Shown in pieces: positions 34,042 through 46,022 of a stretch of 64,000 nt of DNA. The notes under the pieces are model-generated. The model was not told where the DNA came from. It worked only from the letters and a program-made list of their open reading frames with translations, and made no database searches. Positions within the stretch are counted from its first letter, which is position 1; the number at the start of each line of letters is the position of its first letter. A program made the position numbers and the translations under genes. The stretch comes from Hansfordia pulvinata (lineage: Eukaryota > Ascomycota > Sordariomycetes > Xylariales): contig BJKQ01000006.1 in NCBI GenBank assembly GCA_006538405.1, positions 310,001 through 374,000 of the forward strand, given 5' to 3'.

Positions 34042-35020
34042 AACACAGCAGAGCGGCGGAGCTGGGACTGGAGACTGACTGACGACGCCGATTTGACCCA
34101 TCCCGACTCATAGCTCCCCTCCCTCACGTCGTCCGACCTGTCTGTCAACTTGCCCTGTTGCATTCTGTCTTGTTTGGTTTTGTTTCGGTCAACCCTGACC
34201 GCGTCGCGCCCTTGATACCAGCCCGTACGCAGTCCCCCGGCCGGGACATTCTTCTTGAGTCCTATTGGATCGATGTAAGTCAACAATCTCTGGTGTGTTG
34301 CTTGATGCCTGCACTGAAGCAAACGCCACTCTGGGCACCGTTTGCAATGCCCGCCCGGTCGCATACACCCCGTTCCCATCCATCCCACCGAAGCCATTGG
34401 ATGTGTGCAAATCGGCACTTCCACTGGATTGAACGTTTGCGAAGCCGGCTGTAAGGAGGTACCTGCCGTGCCGTACCTTAGGTAACTCATCGGTTTACCT
34501 GAGTGTCGGGCACTGCAACCCGCACCTTCCCCGTCGGTTGGACTTGATCCCTTCAAGTTGGACCAATTTGAACCACGGAATGGTGGCAGCTGCGGCGGCT
34601 GCACCTGCCCAGCCGGCTGCAAGGTACCACTCACTCGTACTGGACGGCGAGGCCCATCCACTGAGGTCGTTGAGGGTTCGGGTACCTACACCAGACTCAT
34701 CACATTAGATCCAATGGATCCGGGTGGACTTGACGCAGACTGGCAGCGGCCCCGCGATGCTCAATCAAGTCAGACCCTGAAGATGCCCGCCCGCCCATCT
34801 CACACCCACCCACTGGATACGATACCTACCTTACCTACCTACCTAACCTGCCTGCACCTGCGCCTTGACCTTGCCCTGTGAATCTGTCCCTGGCATGGCC
34901 GGCCGACTGACTGCAGAGCCTCACAGACGAACGCCATACTCGCAACCCCGGCAGACGGCTTCTTTGGCGCACGCGCGCGCTTCCATTCGCCGAGTACTCG
35001 TACGGTGCGCTGCCGTCTGA

Positions 35021-35040
35021 CACGGCACGGCACGGCACGG
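35021..35040. repeat. CACGG pentanucleotide repeat
   Basis: Four exact copies of CACGG. Confidence 0.9.
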
Positions 35041-36561
35041 ACTTGCCACTCAGCTACTCCCACACCGCACCGCGTCTCCGCCACTCGCCCGCGCAACCGC
35101 ACTCGCCCGCGCACTCGCACGATCCGGTCCCGTCGGCTGCTCGCACCCACCTCTCCAACCTTTGCGGATTCCAGCTGCAGACCCAGGTCCCGCCATCCGC
35201 ACTCGCGCCCGAGCGACGCTGCCTGTCTCCTCGTCTCGTTCCGACTCCCTCGCCCAACTGATCGCCTCGACCCAACTCGACTCGACTCGCCTTGACCCGA
35301 CGCGGCTCGCCCGCAGCGCCCCGACTCGCCTCTTCCCGAAGCTCTGCTCGTCCTGCCTCGTCGCCTGGTCCCCCCGCAGTCGGCCCCCCTCATCGGATCG
35401 AAGCGACAGCCCCCATTCGGCCTCAACTTATCGCTGTGACAGCGGTTTCCTCCCTTCAAAAAGCATAAAATATCCTCGGGCCCATCGAAAGCGCCCGCAA
35501 CACCTTTGGAAAAGCGAAAGCAGCGCGTCGAGGAGAGCAGGCAATAGAGGCGCCAGAGCAGCTACCGACAAACCGCCCACAGAGGTCGGCCGAACCGCCA
35601 GCGCCCAAGAACAAACCGCCGCGCCCCCGTCGCCGCGTGCCCAATCGATATTGACGGCAGCAACAAAGTCCGTGTCATGGGATCTGGGGCCAAACAATGG
35701 GTGAGTCGAATAACTACCAGGCTGCGCGCGTTGCCTTCGGAAACTCGTTGAATCATCTGCCCCTCGTCCCTTTGCCCTGGCTCCCTTCAACCCCAGTCTG
35801 GACCCTGTCCACCATATGTATCAGACGGAAGAAACACGCGCGGTGGTGCGTAGCGCGACTCGGCCAAGCCCCTGTCCCTTCAAACCTGCAGCTCGGAGCC
35901 ATCCTGGCCAGTGGCCAGTGGCCAGGGCAGAGCAGGGCAATACCCGCGCAGGCATGCAAGCAGAAGAAACATGGTGTCGGACGTGCGAAAATCATGGGAA
36001 GCCACACTCTTATACAGCGACCCTCGATCTACCGTCTCGACCAAAAGGCAACCTCAAATGGACGCAAGAATCCCAACATAGCCGCCGGCTTTCCTAGTAC
36101 AGCCACCTGCATGGCGCACAGTCAGCCGTGCGCGCTGTGTTACCCGCCAACGGCAGCCCGTTCGCGTCCATGCGCCGCCACGGCCATGAACTTCAGCAGC
36201 CCAGCCTAACACCCTCCTTACTTCCCAGTCTACTGCCACGCGCACCCGGCTCTGCTATACCCCTCTGTTTTCTTTGCTTCGTCGGTTCCGCCAAGATCCA
36301 CTGCGTGCGCTTGCTGTCTGTCGAAAGTCGCGACCAACCCACACCCGTGCTGGCCTGATCTACCCCATCGCTACCCCGGCAGCACAGGCCTTCCTTCATC
36401 CTTCAGCCCCCTCCCCACCCCCCATCTCACTTATGCGGCCACCTTCGCCTCGACCCTATAGCCATAATAATTAATATCCGACCTCCTGGCCTTAACCCCT
36501 CTGTCGCCTGGCGTTTCATACCTCGACCCGCCCGCGGACCTCCAGCTAGACCTGCCAGCTG

Positions 36562-39500
36562 ATGCCATCGTCAACGTCACACCTGCTGACCCCTTCTCTC
36601 CCTCTCTCTCCAGCTCCGTCCCAGACGCTGCCAGACGCCTTTTCGCAGGACACGTTGAAGTTCTCGCCGCGCACCACCTCCCGACTTCACGCCCACAACG
36701 ACGCCTCCCCCTCTGGCTCCGCCTCGGCTTCGGCCTCGCCTAACCCCGGCGCAAGCGCAAACACGAGCCAAATCAGCGATGGACGCGACAACTCCTCCCT
36801 CCGATCCGTAAACCTAGACAGTTCGACGGCCCGACACATTGCCCACTCGCGCGAGTCTTCTCTAGAGAAGCTTCAGGGCGGCTCTCTGGCCGGCATCCCC
36901 GAATCTCCTCCGCCTTCCCCAGGATCGGCGCTTTCCCCCGGAGCTCGACACACCCTCGGCGCTCGCCAGCCCATCGGTGGGATCCTCGAGCGCGTTGTCG
37001 ACCCCCGCGCGGCCACCTACGAGCACCATCGCAAGACCAGCATTGTACACGGCATTCAGCACTCGCGCAATGGAAGTCTTGCCAGCGCGTCTTCGAGTCC
37101 CCTCAGTCCTCAGATTATCGCCGCTGCCGGTGCTGGCTTCGCGCCACAAGACCGTCCCGATATGCCTTCTCTAAATCGCATCGATTCGGAACTGTCCAAT
37201 TCTCGGCCTCCCACTGCGCTCTCTGGCACCACAGCGAACCCTTCGAACAATGGCACACTCGAGCGAACTGCCTCCTTGTCCGAGTCTGGGAATATATTCC
37301 GCACACAGAGGAAGATCGAGCGCATGCAAAGCAAGAGTCGCCGCGACCACAGCCAGCACAACTCGCATTCGCGTCACCACAAGGATGACCAAACCAACGT
37401 CGGCGAATATGCGCTGCATGTTTTGTTCACCGCCGTAAGTCTCATTCCGCTGCGCGCGCGCCCACGACTATTGCCCGTGCTGCTGCGCATCAGCGTGGCA
37501 AATGCTCGCCTTGAGGTTATCGTACTGACATGGGGTTAGTTCATCGCGCATGCGGAAGAAAAGCTCAACGAATGCTGCACCATTCCCCTCGACCCAGAGC
37601 CGGACATTGACCTCATATGCGGCCAAGGCGCCGATCGCGCATTCGACCAGTTCATCACAGCGCTGGGTCACATCTCGAAACAACGGCCGAAGCCCCTCAT
37701 CGACTCAATCATGCTCTGGCGCAAAGTCAAGAGCGAGAAATTCAACGATTCTCGCGCTCAGCTACAGCAATTGAGAGCCACGTTACCGGGAGGGGGGCTG
37801 ATGCGGAGGAACACCGAACCGATGCATATGAACGCTGCTTTCGACGCCGCCGCCGGTCCCCATGGGTCAGCCGCCTTGGCGGCCCAGCAGGAACTTGTGG
37901 CTGATCACGAGCGTCGCTCGCTTGTGTCTGTCTACATACTCTGTCGCGTCTTGTACGAGGTCATCAGCACAAGTAGCCTGGCCTGCATCACCCCCGAAAT
38001 GGAGGAGAAGCTTGAGGTGATCATCTTTGGTCAACTCAAGTACATGGACCACGATGAGCTGCAAGCGTCCCCAATCCGCCTGGCGAACTGGAATCTGTAC
38101 ACGCGCCTGCTCGGCGCAATGAGCGAGATCAACTTTGGAAACGTCACGGCCCGGTTCATTCATGACCTGGACCGTTCGCAACAGGATCTTGCCATGAAGA
38201 GCCCGAGTGCATCGAGCAAGGAGTCAGAGGGACAGCTTGAACTGGTTCTCAGGGGTATGAAACACCTCCAAATCAGTCTCGAAAGCGACGAGAGATGGAC
38301 GCAGGCTTGCGAGTTCTTCATACACCTCGCGAAACTGTTCGTCCGATCCCATGGCCAGCTGGTCAAATCGGCATTTTGCCAAGCATTTGAGAGTCTCCTG
38401 CTTCCCATCGCCGCAAAAGCGTCCAACAAGCATTTGATGCACCCAAAATGGGTCGAGGCCTCGAACACGATCAGTTCACGGCTCTCGCAGATATTTGCCA
38501 AGCCTCGGCACTGGACTTTCACCTTTCCTCTGACTACGACGATGGCTTGCGTTTCCCCTCCAGAGACGTCAAGTATACATACAAATCAATGGCTCAACCT
38601 CCTTCGCCCTCTACCGACACGCCTGAAGGACCGCGCTACCCGTCCGATATGCCTTCACTCCACGGCCAGATTATTGTGGGCGTATCTGTACCGCACCAAC
38701 GACTCGGCATCGGCAGCCAGCCGAAAGTTGGACGAAGTTGTGCAGCTAGTTCTGCCTCCAACGAAACGTACATATGCCGCCGCCGACCTTGTCCCTGGAG
38801 GGCCCTTGATTCAGATGATCAGGTTCATTGGATTCAAGTATCCTGAATACTGCTTCAAGAGCATCGTTTTCCCTCTGATCAATGCCGATGTTCTTGGCAA
38901 GAACACCGAGCTCAGAGTCGAGCAGCTTGACCCTGATCGCATGGTCATAGGAATTCGAGCTTTCTTGGCAGTGATGTCGGACCTCGAGAAGGGCGACAAA
39001 GGCCAGCCATCTTTCCCGCTCCATTTCGCGGCCCACCAGTCCTCGGATCGGGCCCCCCCGACATCCCCGTCTCCAACGCCTACGCCTAGCTTCGCGCCAG
39101 CTGAACTCACACTTCTCGAAGCTGATGACCCGCTGTCACGGCCTGTGCAGTTGAGCGCGTTGACTGACAGCGCCCGTGGTTATTACAAGAAGTTTTCCGA
39201 GATCCTCGGCAAGATCACCATCATCTGCGACAACACCTTTGGTGGACAGGCTGCTCTGGATGAGAAATTCAGCAGCCCGGGACCCAAAACCCCCATCGCC
39301 GAGACTTTCAACTTTGCCAGGAAAGACGAGAACCAGAGCCCGGCCGATCACAAGCAGGCTTTCTATGAATTGCTACACGTTGCAGTTCAGGCGCTCCCTC
39401 GATGCCCTTCAGTGGACATTCCCTTCAATCCACTCATCAACCTCCTGTGCACTGGGACCGCCCACGTTCAATCAAACATTGCCGAGTCTTCTGCTCACTC

Positions 39501-42500
39501 GCTCAAGTCAATTGCGCGTCACTCTCACGCCCACCAAGTCACCATGGGCTTTGCCCGCTTCATCTTCAATTTCGACGATCGGTATTCAACCATGTCCGAC
39601 GGCGGCATGCTTGGCCTGGCGCACATTGAGAATACGTTGAAGCTGTATATTGAGCTGTTGCAGATTTGGAGAGATGAAATCAGGCAAAAGACACGAGACG
39701 TGGAGTCGGGAACCGCAGAGCTGCACGACCCAGAAAAGCGAGGTATGAAGCTTGACTTGAACAACATTTGGACCGAAGTCGAACACGTCGAGGCACGCGG
39801 TCTCTTCTTCTTGTGTTCCCAATCTCGGCGCGTCAGATATTTTGCCATCACCGTCCTTCGCCTGATCACCGAATTTGACACTGCTCTCCGAAAGGACGGC
39901 GCCGAGAAGAACGACACAGTACGGTTGATCGACATTCTCGAGAATGACTCGATGCAAGTTATGAGCCTGAGGGATGACCACCTGTCAGTCGCTGAAAGGA
40001 GTCGACTGAAGCGAGGTATGCAGAACGGCAACAACAACAAGGGGGCCTTGATCGAACTCTGCACGAGCGACGTGTCGTACGACACGACCCTTTGGTTCAA
40101 GATATTTCCTAACCTCATACGGATGGCTTTTGACCAGTGCCCGTTCACTGTCATGATTGGCCGTGACCTGATCTGCAATCGCATCTTGCAGATGTACAAG
40201 TCCATGCTGTCCTTCGCAGAGCCGAACCGAAACACTGGCTATCACTACACCCCCGACTCTAGCGGTGCGAGATCGGCCACAAGGGCTCCAATCACGCAGC
40301 CTAACGTCATCATAGAGCAGTGGAAGTTGTACTTGACCTTTGCTTGCACCACTCTCGCGCAGCCGGCGAAATCCCAAGCCACGGGCTCCCAAAGTGGGCA
40401 ACATCATCGAAAGGGATCCAAGCCCGGTGACAAGATCGATTCTGGCAGCAATTTGTTCGTCCTGATACTACCGCTTCTGTCGACCACCTCCACGTCACTC
40501 AGAGACTCTGTGGTCTCTGCCCTGGGCTCCATCAATATCCACCTCTACCAAGCGCTGCTTGACGAGCTTGGTCCCCAAGGTTCTCGCTGCAATGACGAAG
40601 CTCGAACCCGCTTGCACCAACGAGCAAATAGCGGCTCTCGGAGGAATCGCAAGATGGATACGTTGCGAACCGAGCTGACGCACGTTTACCAGTTGACGGC
40701 GCATTTCCTCAAAGAGCCAGAGGTAAACCAGAACGAGACAATCCTGACTCATCTTTGTGGCTACACCAAGGATCTCAAGCTGTTCCTCATGGACGGCGAC
40801 GTGCAGATGGACTGGGAGTTTCAGAAGCTCAGGCGTCACTATTGCGGCCTAATGGAAGAGTTCTATGAAGGCATCAAACGCACCGAGGACCCTTCCCGGT
40901 GGATGACATTCGAGTCGCGCAAGTCTTCCTTTGCCCTGATGGAAGATTGGTGTGGCTTCTCCCCGAACCAGCCTCAAATCCGCCAGCGCGAAGACACTAT
41001 GAGACAGTCGGTGATGGATCAACAGTCCCTAGGCGAGCGCAAGACGGTCACCGCTGCTATGGAGATAGAGAAGCGAAACCTGAGAACCTCGGCTCTCAGC
41101 GCCATGGCAGCCTTGTGTGCAGGGCCCATCAGCACCACGACAGACAGCGGCGTCTTGTTGCAGTTTGACATTCGCAGGATGCTTGCCTGGGTCGAATCAA
41201 TCTTCAACTCAGGAAGCGACAGGATGAACGACATCGGACAACGTGCGCTCAAGAACCTCATCCTGTACAACATGGAGCTTCCATACCTTCTGGAGCACTG
41301 CATTTCGCAGTGCTATATCACAGACGCGCCAAAGGTCCTGGAAAACTACTTCACCGTTGTCACAGACGTCCTTCTCGAGCATCCCGACTATCCCTCGCCA
41401 GACTGGAAGCTCCTGGGCCTGTGTTTATTCACACTAGGGAACGAGCAGAGCGACATCAGGTCCAAATCTGCCGAAGTGCTCAAGGCACTCGAAGAGAGAG
41501 AGCCCATTGCACGGGGCTCCAAGATCAGTGACTTCGACATCAGCATTGCCGACAAGACCAAGGCGGTTTACAAGGTCGCACAGTTTGAGATCTCCAAGCG
41601 CCTTGCGAAGCAGTATCCCGAGCTCGCTTTCCACATCTTCTCCGAGTCGACGCTCTACTTCAAGAGCCTGCAACCCGGTGCCCAGCGCAACGTCGTTGCT
41701 GTGATTCTTCCGTGGATCCAGGCAATCGAGTTGAAGATAGACCCGAACGGTGGCCCAACTGCCAACTCCTACGTGCTGCTGGCAAACTTGATCGAGCTGA
41801 CCATCAAGTCCAGCGCCTCGTTACACAACGAGGTCCAGGCAATGTGGCAGGCCCTCGCGACCAGTCCTTTCCCCGGAAACGTGCGACTGATTCTCGACTT
41901 CATTATCTCACTTTGCTTGGAGCGCAGAGAACAGAATTTCGTCGAGTACGCCAAGCAAATCGTCGTGTTCCTTTCAAGCGCGCCCAATACCCCTGGCTTC
42001 AAGGTCATCGAGTTCTTGCTGATGCATATCAACCCCAAAGCCATGGTGCCCAACGAAAAGCGCGAAGTCATGCCACCGCCGCCCGACATTAACCTGCTGC
42101 CATTCTGTGCAGACCTGACGGAGGCTCTCCCAATAGGCACAAAACAAGCTGGCTTTTCCCTGGGACAGCTGTCCATGATCCTGCTTGTAGATCTCATGGT
42201 GTCACCCATTCAGCTTGCGCCGGACCACCTCGCAATACTTCTGCAGGTCGTTACTGTGCTCTGGGATCACTACACGCCGCTGGTGCAAGAACAGGCTCGG
42301 GAAATGCTCGTCCATCTGATTCACGAGCTGGTGATTTCGAAGATAGACGACTCCATTCCGCCGGAGACCAAGAAGTTCATTGAGGATGTCATCGACGCAA
42401 TCCGCCGCCACGACCGCTCGGTGGTCTGGGGCTACGAGGATAGCAATGGCAAGATGGACGATCTACAAAACAAGGTGCCTGACAGCATGGAGTACCTCAC

Positions 42501-44813
42501 GACCCAAGTCGTCAATACGTTCGAGGTCACCTTCCCCGGCATCAAGGAGCAGTGGAGTCGACTCTCCCTGACATGGGCCACGTCGTGCCCTGTCAGGCAT
42601 CTCGCCTGTCGGTCATTCCAAATCTTCCGGTGCATCATGACCCTACCCGATCAGCTCATGATTGGCGACATGCTTGCCAGGTTGTCCAACACCATCGCCG
42701 ACGAAGACACGGAAATCCAGACCTTTGCGATGGAGATTCTCACCACCTTGAAGACCCTGATCGCCAAGCTTACCCCTGACGAGCTCCTGTCGTTTCCCCA
42801 GCTGTTTTGGACGACATGTGCCTGTCTAGACTCGATCAATGAACGCGAATTCCTTGAAGCCGTCGAGATGCTCAACGAGATTCTAGACAAGCTGGATTTC
42901 CTCGATCACGAGGTCCGTATGATCATTCGGAGGGCCAACCGCCAGGGTGGGACGGCGCGTTCGATGGCGTCCAGCCATTGGTTTACAAGGGCTTGCGATC
43001 ATCAGTCTGTCTCCCGGCAACATTGAACATTCTGGACAAATTGGTGGTGTTGCCAAGCGACAGGTTGATTGGTAACGACAATCGCCTGTTCTTTTCGGCA
43101 CTAGCCAACTTCCCTCGGTTCATGCAGGCTGTTGAGCAGGAGAGCATCGACGAGCAGACCATGGAGAGCGCGGAGATTCTGTATGCCGTCGCTGATGCCC
43201 AGGGCCTCTCCCCAGTCTGTGAGGCGCTGGCAAGGTTCATCAACTCAGAGTACCGATCGACGGTGGACCTGCAGAAGCAGCTCTTCGCCGCTCTGCGCGA
43301 GTTCTTCCTCCCCCAGCTCGACCTTCAAATGATCATCATGCTTATGGGCTTTCTGACAAATAGCGTGGGCTCGGTTAAGATCATGACGATGCGCCTGCTT
43401 TGCACAATCATTCCCGAGATAGAGATGCGCAAGCCCGAGATCGCCGGCCACGGATCTGATCTAATTTCGCCGCTCCTCCGCCTGCTGCAGACCGAGTACT
43501 GCATGGAAGCGCTTCAGGTGCTCGACAATATCATCATCATGTCGGGGTCTTCTATGGATCAGCATCATCTCCGAATGAGCATGACACACTCGTCATCCAA
43601 GTCTACGAGGAAAGAATACGACCGGATGCAGAGCTTGTTTGGCATTCCCGAGGAGTCCGGTTGGGCCGTGCCGGTGCCAGGGAAAAAGACGGAGACGACG
43701 CGCGACAAGATTCACGCCGCATTCTATGTCTGCCAGGTGGACGCGGAGGATGGGTTCTTGAATGAGGTCACCCCCACAGCCGCCGACGTCGAGTTCCATA
43801 CTGAGGACTATGGCTACGGCTACTTTGGCTCAACTGCTCGAACCGAGACGATGACATCGGACGACGTCCGCATCGAGACTCACATGCCCGATCTATCCTC
43901 GAGGCTGGACAGCCTGGACGACTTCTTTGACGATGTGTCGCCGACGTCGCCAAGCGAGGGCCGCTCCTCTAGGACCGTGACCGAGTTCGCGGGCGACGGC
44001 TTCGGGTCGGGCACGCAGCTCTATGACGAGCAGGTGTTGCCGATTCTGCACCAGGCCTCGAGCAACAGCACATCGTTCCAGAGCGCCTTCATGGACCGCC
44101 CCCCGCCGCTGCAGACACAGATTGCGGCTGGGACGAACGCGATGAACCCAGGCGCGTTCAACGTCGGGCCCGGCAGCGGGCCAGGACCCGCCGTGCGGCC
44201 CGGACTGCATGCACGTTCCATCACCTCGCCGTCGGCGCCAGCGTCCTATCAGTCGCAGCTGGGCGAGGCCATGCCGGAGGATGAGCTCACGGACGTCTTC
44301 TCGGACGACGAGGACACGGATCGCGGCGGGGTCACGCCACACGCCAGCACGAGCAGCATGTCACTGATTGCGGGCGGGTCGGCCGCGATGATGATGTCGA
44401 CCCCGACGCCGGGCAGCGACGGCGCTGTGGCGGACGAGACGGACCTGCCGACGCCGACCTCGGGCCGCCCAAGCACAAGCTCCAGCATTCACGAGAGGGA
44501 GGGCATTCTGCAGGCTATCGGCAACGGTGGCAGCGGCGGCAGTGGCGGCAGCGGCGGGAGCAGCAGCAACACGTCCTTTGTTGAGAGCATGAAGAAGCCC
44601 ATCAAGCAGACGCGCACGCACATGCGTCGGCTGACGGGTGGCAGCAAAAGCCGTGTCGAGGCGGAGCGGCAGCGCGACATTATCCGGTCCGCGGCCGTGG
44701 CCATGGGATCCCCGCAGGTGCCCAAGGTGCCCAATTCGTTCCTACAGCTCTCGCAGCAGGGACCGCCCCAGCCAGCGCAATCCCCACAACCGCAGCAGCA
44801 GACACAGCAGACA

Positions 44814-44860
<47 letters not shown>

Positions 44861-44939
44861 GTTTCAAGCACTTCCTGGAGCGGGGGCAAGAACACCGGGC
44901 TCGGGCTGGACATGCTGTGATGACGCCAGCAACCAGTGA
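36562..44939 (+). CDS. Furry/Tao3/Mor2-family cell polarity protein (apparent frameshift)
   Basis: Very large HEAT/armadillo-like scaffold that supports NDR-family kinases (Orb6/Cbk1) in polarised growth and morphogenesis; acts at the cell cortex and growth sites. Exons 36562-37434 and 37540-44939; intron 105 nt, phase 0. The N-terminal 290 residues are Ser/Pro-rich; the conserved part begins FIAHAEEKLNECC and LDPEPDIDLICGQGADRAFDQFITALG, typical of the family. The frame changes near 42945-42947 (a GGG run): the upstream frame stops at 43026, while the conserved continuation (GWDGAFDGVQPLVYKGL, then LRSSVCLPATL) lies in the next frame and runs to 44939. One extra base gives 2758 codons, a normal fungal length. 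The C-terminal 350 residues are disordered: acidic, Ser/Gly-rich, with a poly-Gln tract encoded by CAG at 44818-44862. No plausible intron explains the break. Confidence 0.93.
42945..42947 (+). other. G-run at the Furry frame break
   Basis: The frame changes at CAGGGTGGG. A fourth G in the first run would keep the conserved frame. The only GT-AG pair with the right length modulus here is 29 nt, too short for an intron, and it would delete conserved residues. Confidence 0.75.
44818..44862 (+). repeat. CAG repeat encoding poly-Gln
   Basis: Roughly 15 CAG/CAA codons in the disordered tail of the Furry-like protein. It is likely length-variable between isolates. Confidence 0.9.
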
Positions 44940-45557
44940 GGCCGATGTGGTAGATGGCGTGGCTTGACAAAGAAGTGATGGCTCCCATGCATGGACAACA
45001 TCGAATTCGCAGACGGAACCCTGCAGCATGCTAAAGGACAGCTTCGCGCAAAAAAAGAAGAGGCAAATACCGGCTTGTCGGTCTAATGAGAACGAGAACA
45101 TAATGTGTACATATATCAAATGAGACGCGGAGAGATGGTTGAACATTCCCCCTGCAGGTGGCGATTTGAGCGAATGGTGGCCGCGGTACATGTCACAGGA
45201 TTACAGGCTTGACGAACGCCAGATACGAAAGGAGACGAAGACCAGCATGGACATCCAACGAAAGAGATACCCGTCGCACATAACAGACTTTACGAATATA
45301 CACACTGTTGATGTATGCATCACTCACCGATTCAACGTGCAAGACTAAATCCTGCCGCCAGACCAGCGGCGAGGCTGGGGACAGGATGGAAAGTGATCAA
45401 TACTGTATCAGACTCGTAGACTCGTAAAATGTAACATGACAGGCTGCGCGTGTGGTGTGGACGAACATTGCATAAGAAGACGAAAACAGGCAGGCTTCGC
45501 GCCGAGCCCCTTGAAGGCAGAGCAGCCGGTAGCGCAGGCACCGAGCCTCGCGCCTCG
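44940..45557. other. convergent 3' intergenic region
   Basis: Spacer between the ends of the Furry gene (+) and the Dim1-like gene (-). No gene seen. Confidence 0.6.
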
Positions 45558-46022
45558 CTAAGCCTCGTGCTTGGTGGAGTAGTCCTTGGGGCTGACGACG
45601 AGACCCCTGCCCTTGCGGGCGCCGCGGTAGATGACCTCGAAGATGTCGACGAGCTCCTGCTTGTTCTCGGGGAGCAGGTTGAACTTGTTGTTGTTGCCGG
45701 TGCCGAAGTCGCACTGCATGTGCTTGTTGCGGAAGAAGAACATGAGGCAGTAGGGGTCGTAGAGCTCGTACTTGACGTTGAAGTCGGGGACGGCGTCGGC
45801 GTCGCACAGGAAGATGTCGACAAAGTTCTGGACACGGGGCGCGATCTTCTCGAGCATGTGGTCGAGCAGCATGCACTCGGCCTGGCCCTTCTCGAGCTTG
45901 GCCGGGTCGTGGGCGGGCGCGCGGCGGCAGAAGCGGATCACGATCAGCTTGTCCATCAGCCGGCAGGCCTCGTCGACGTGGAAGGCCGAGTTGAGGTGCG
46001 GGAGGGTCAGGGCTCCGGCCAT
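45558..46022 (-). CDS. DIB1: Dim1/Dib1-like U5 snRNP thioredoxin-fold protein, divergent
   Basis: The family is a 142-residue thioredoxin-fold component of the U5 and U4/U6.U5 snRNPs, needed for pre-mRNA splicing in the nucleus. This single-exon frame gives 154 residues from the ATG at 46022; an in-frame ATG at 46091 would add 23 unlike residues, while MAGALTLPHLNSAFHVDEA matches the normal family start. The C-terminal half is well conserved: VPDFNVKYELYDP, LMFFFRNKHM, DFGTGNNNKFN, then VIYRGARKGRGLVV and SPKDYSTK. The N-terminal half is not: where relatives have a GxDWDP-type turn and a short helix, this has CRRAPAHDPAKLEKGQAECM, about eight residues longer, and IAPRVQNFVDIFLCD. The C terminus ends KHEA rather than the usual aromatic KYRY. 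It is divergent with Urb1 across 755 bp. Family assignment is strong; whether it is the sole, functional Dim1 is uncertain. Confidence 0.85.
   Translation of the reverse strand: MAGALTLPHLNSAFHVDEACRLMDKLIVIRFCRRAPAHDPAKLEKGQAECMLLDHMLEKIAPRVQNFVDIFLCDADAVPDFNVKYELYDPYCLMFFFRNKHMQCDFGTGNNNKFNLLPENKQELVDIFEVIYRGARKGRGLVVSPKDYSTKHEA

Larger units (their letters stand above)
28715..36561. other. gene-poor region between CPR and Furry genes
   Basis: 7.8 kb between two divergent genes without a supported ORF. The first about 500 bases should be the CPR promoter and leader. The last 1.2 kb (35.3-36.56 kb) is pyrimidine-rich on plus, like a fungal promoter and leader for the Furry gene. The middle has palindromic words (for example TACTCGTACGAGTA at 29569-29582, TACGGAGTAC at 29734) and TACCTACC runs (30378, 30709, 33018, 34826-34850), plus microsatellites. 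Long frames such as 34835-35459 on minus are Arg/Gly-rich and not credible. Confidence 0.5.

Noticed and set aside
34835..35459. 206-codon minus-strand frame
   Set aside because: Arg/Gly/Ser-rich, derived from ACTCGC-type simple sequence; no credible protein features.
42917..42945. Intron explaining the Furry frame change
   Set aside because: GT to AG would be only 29 nt and would delete conserved residues.
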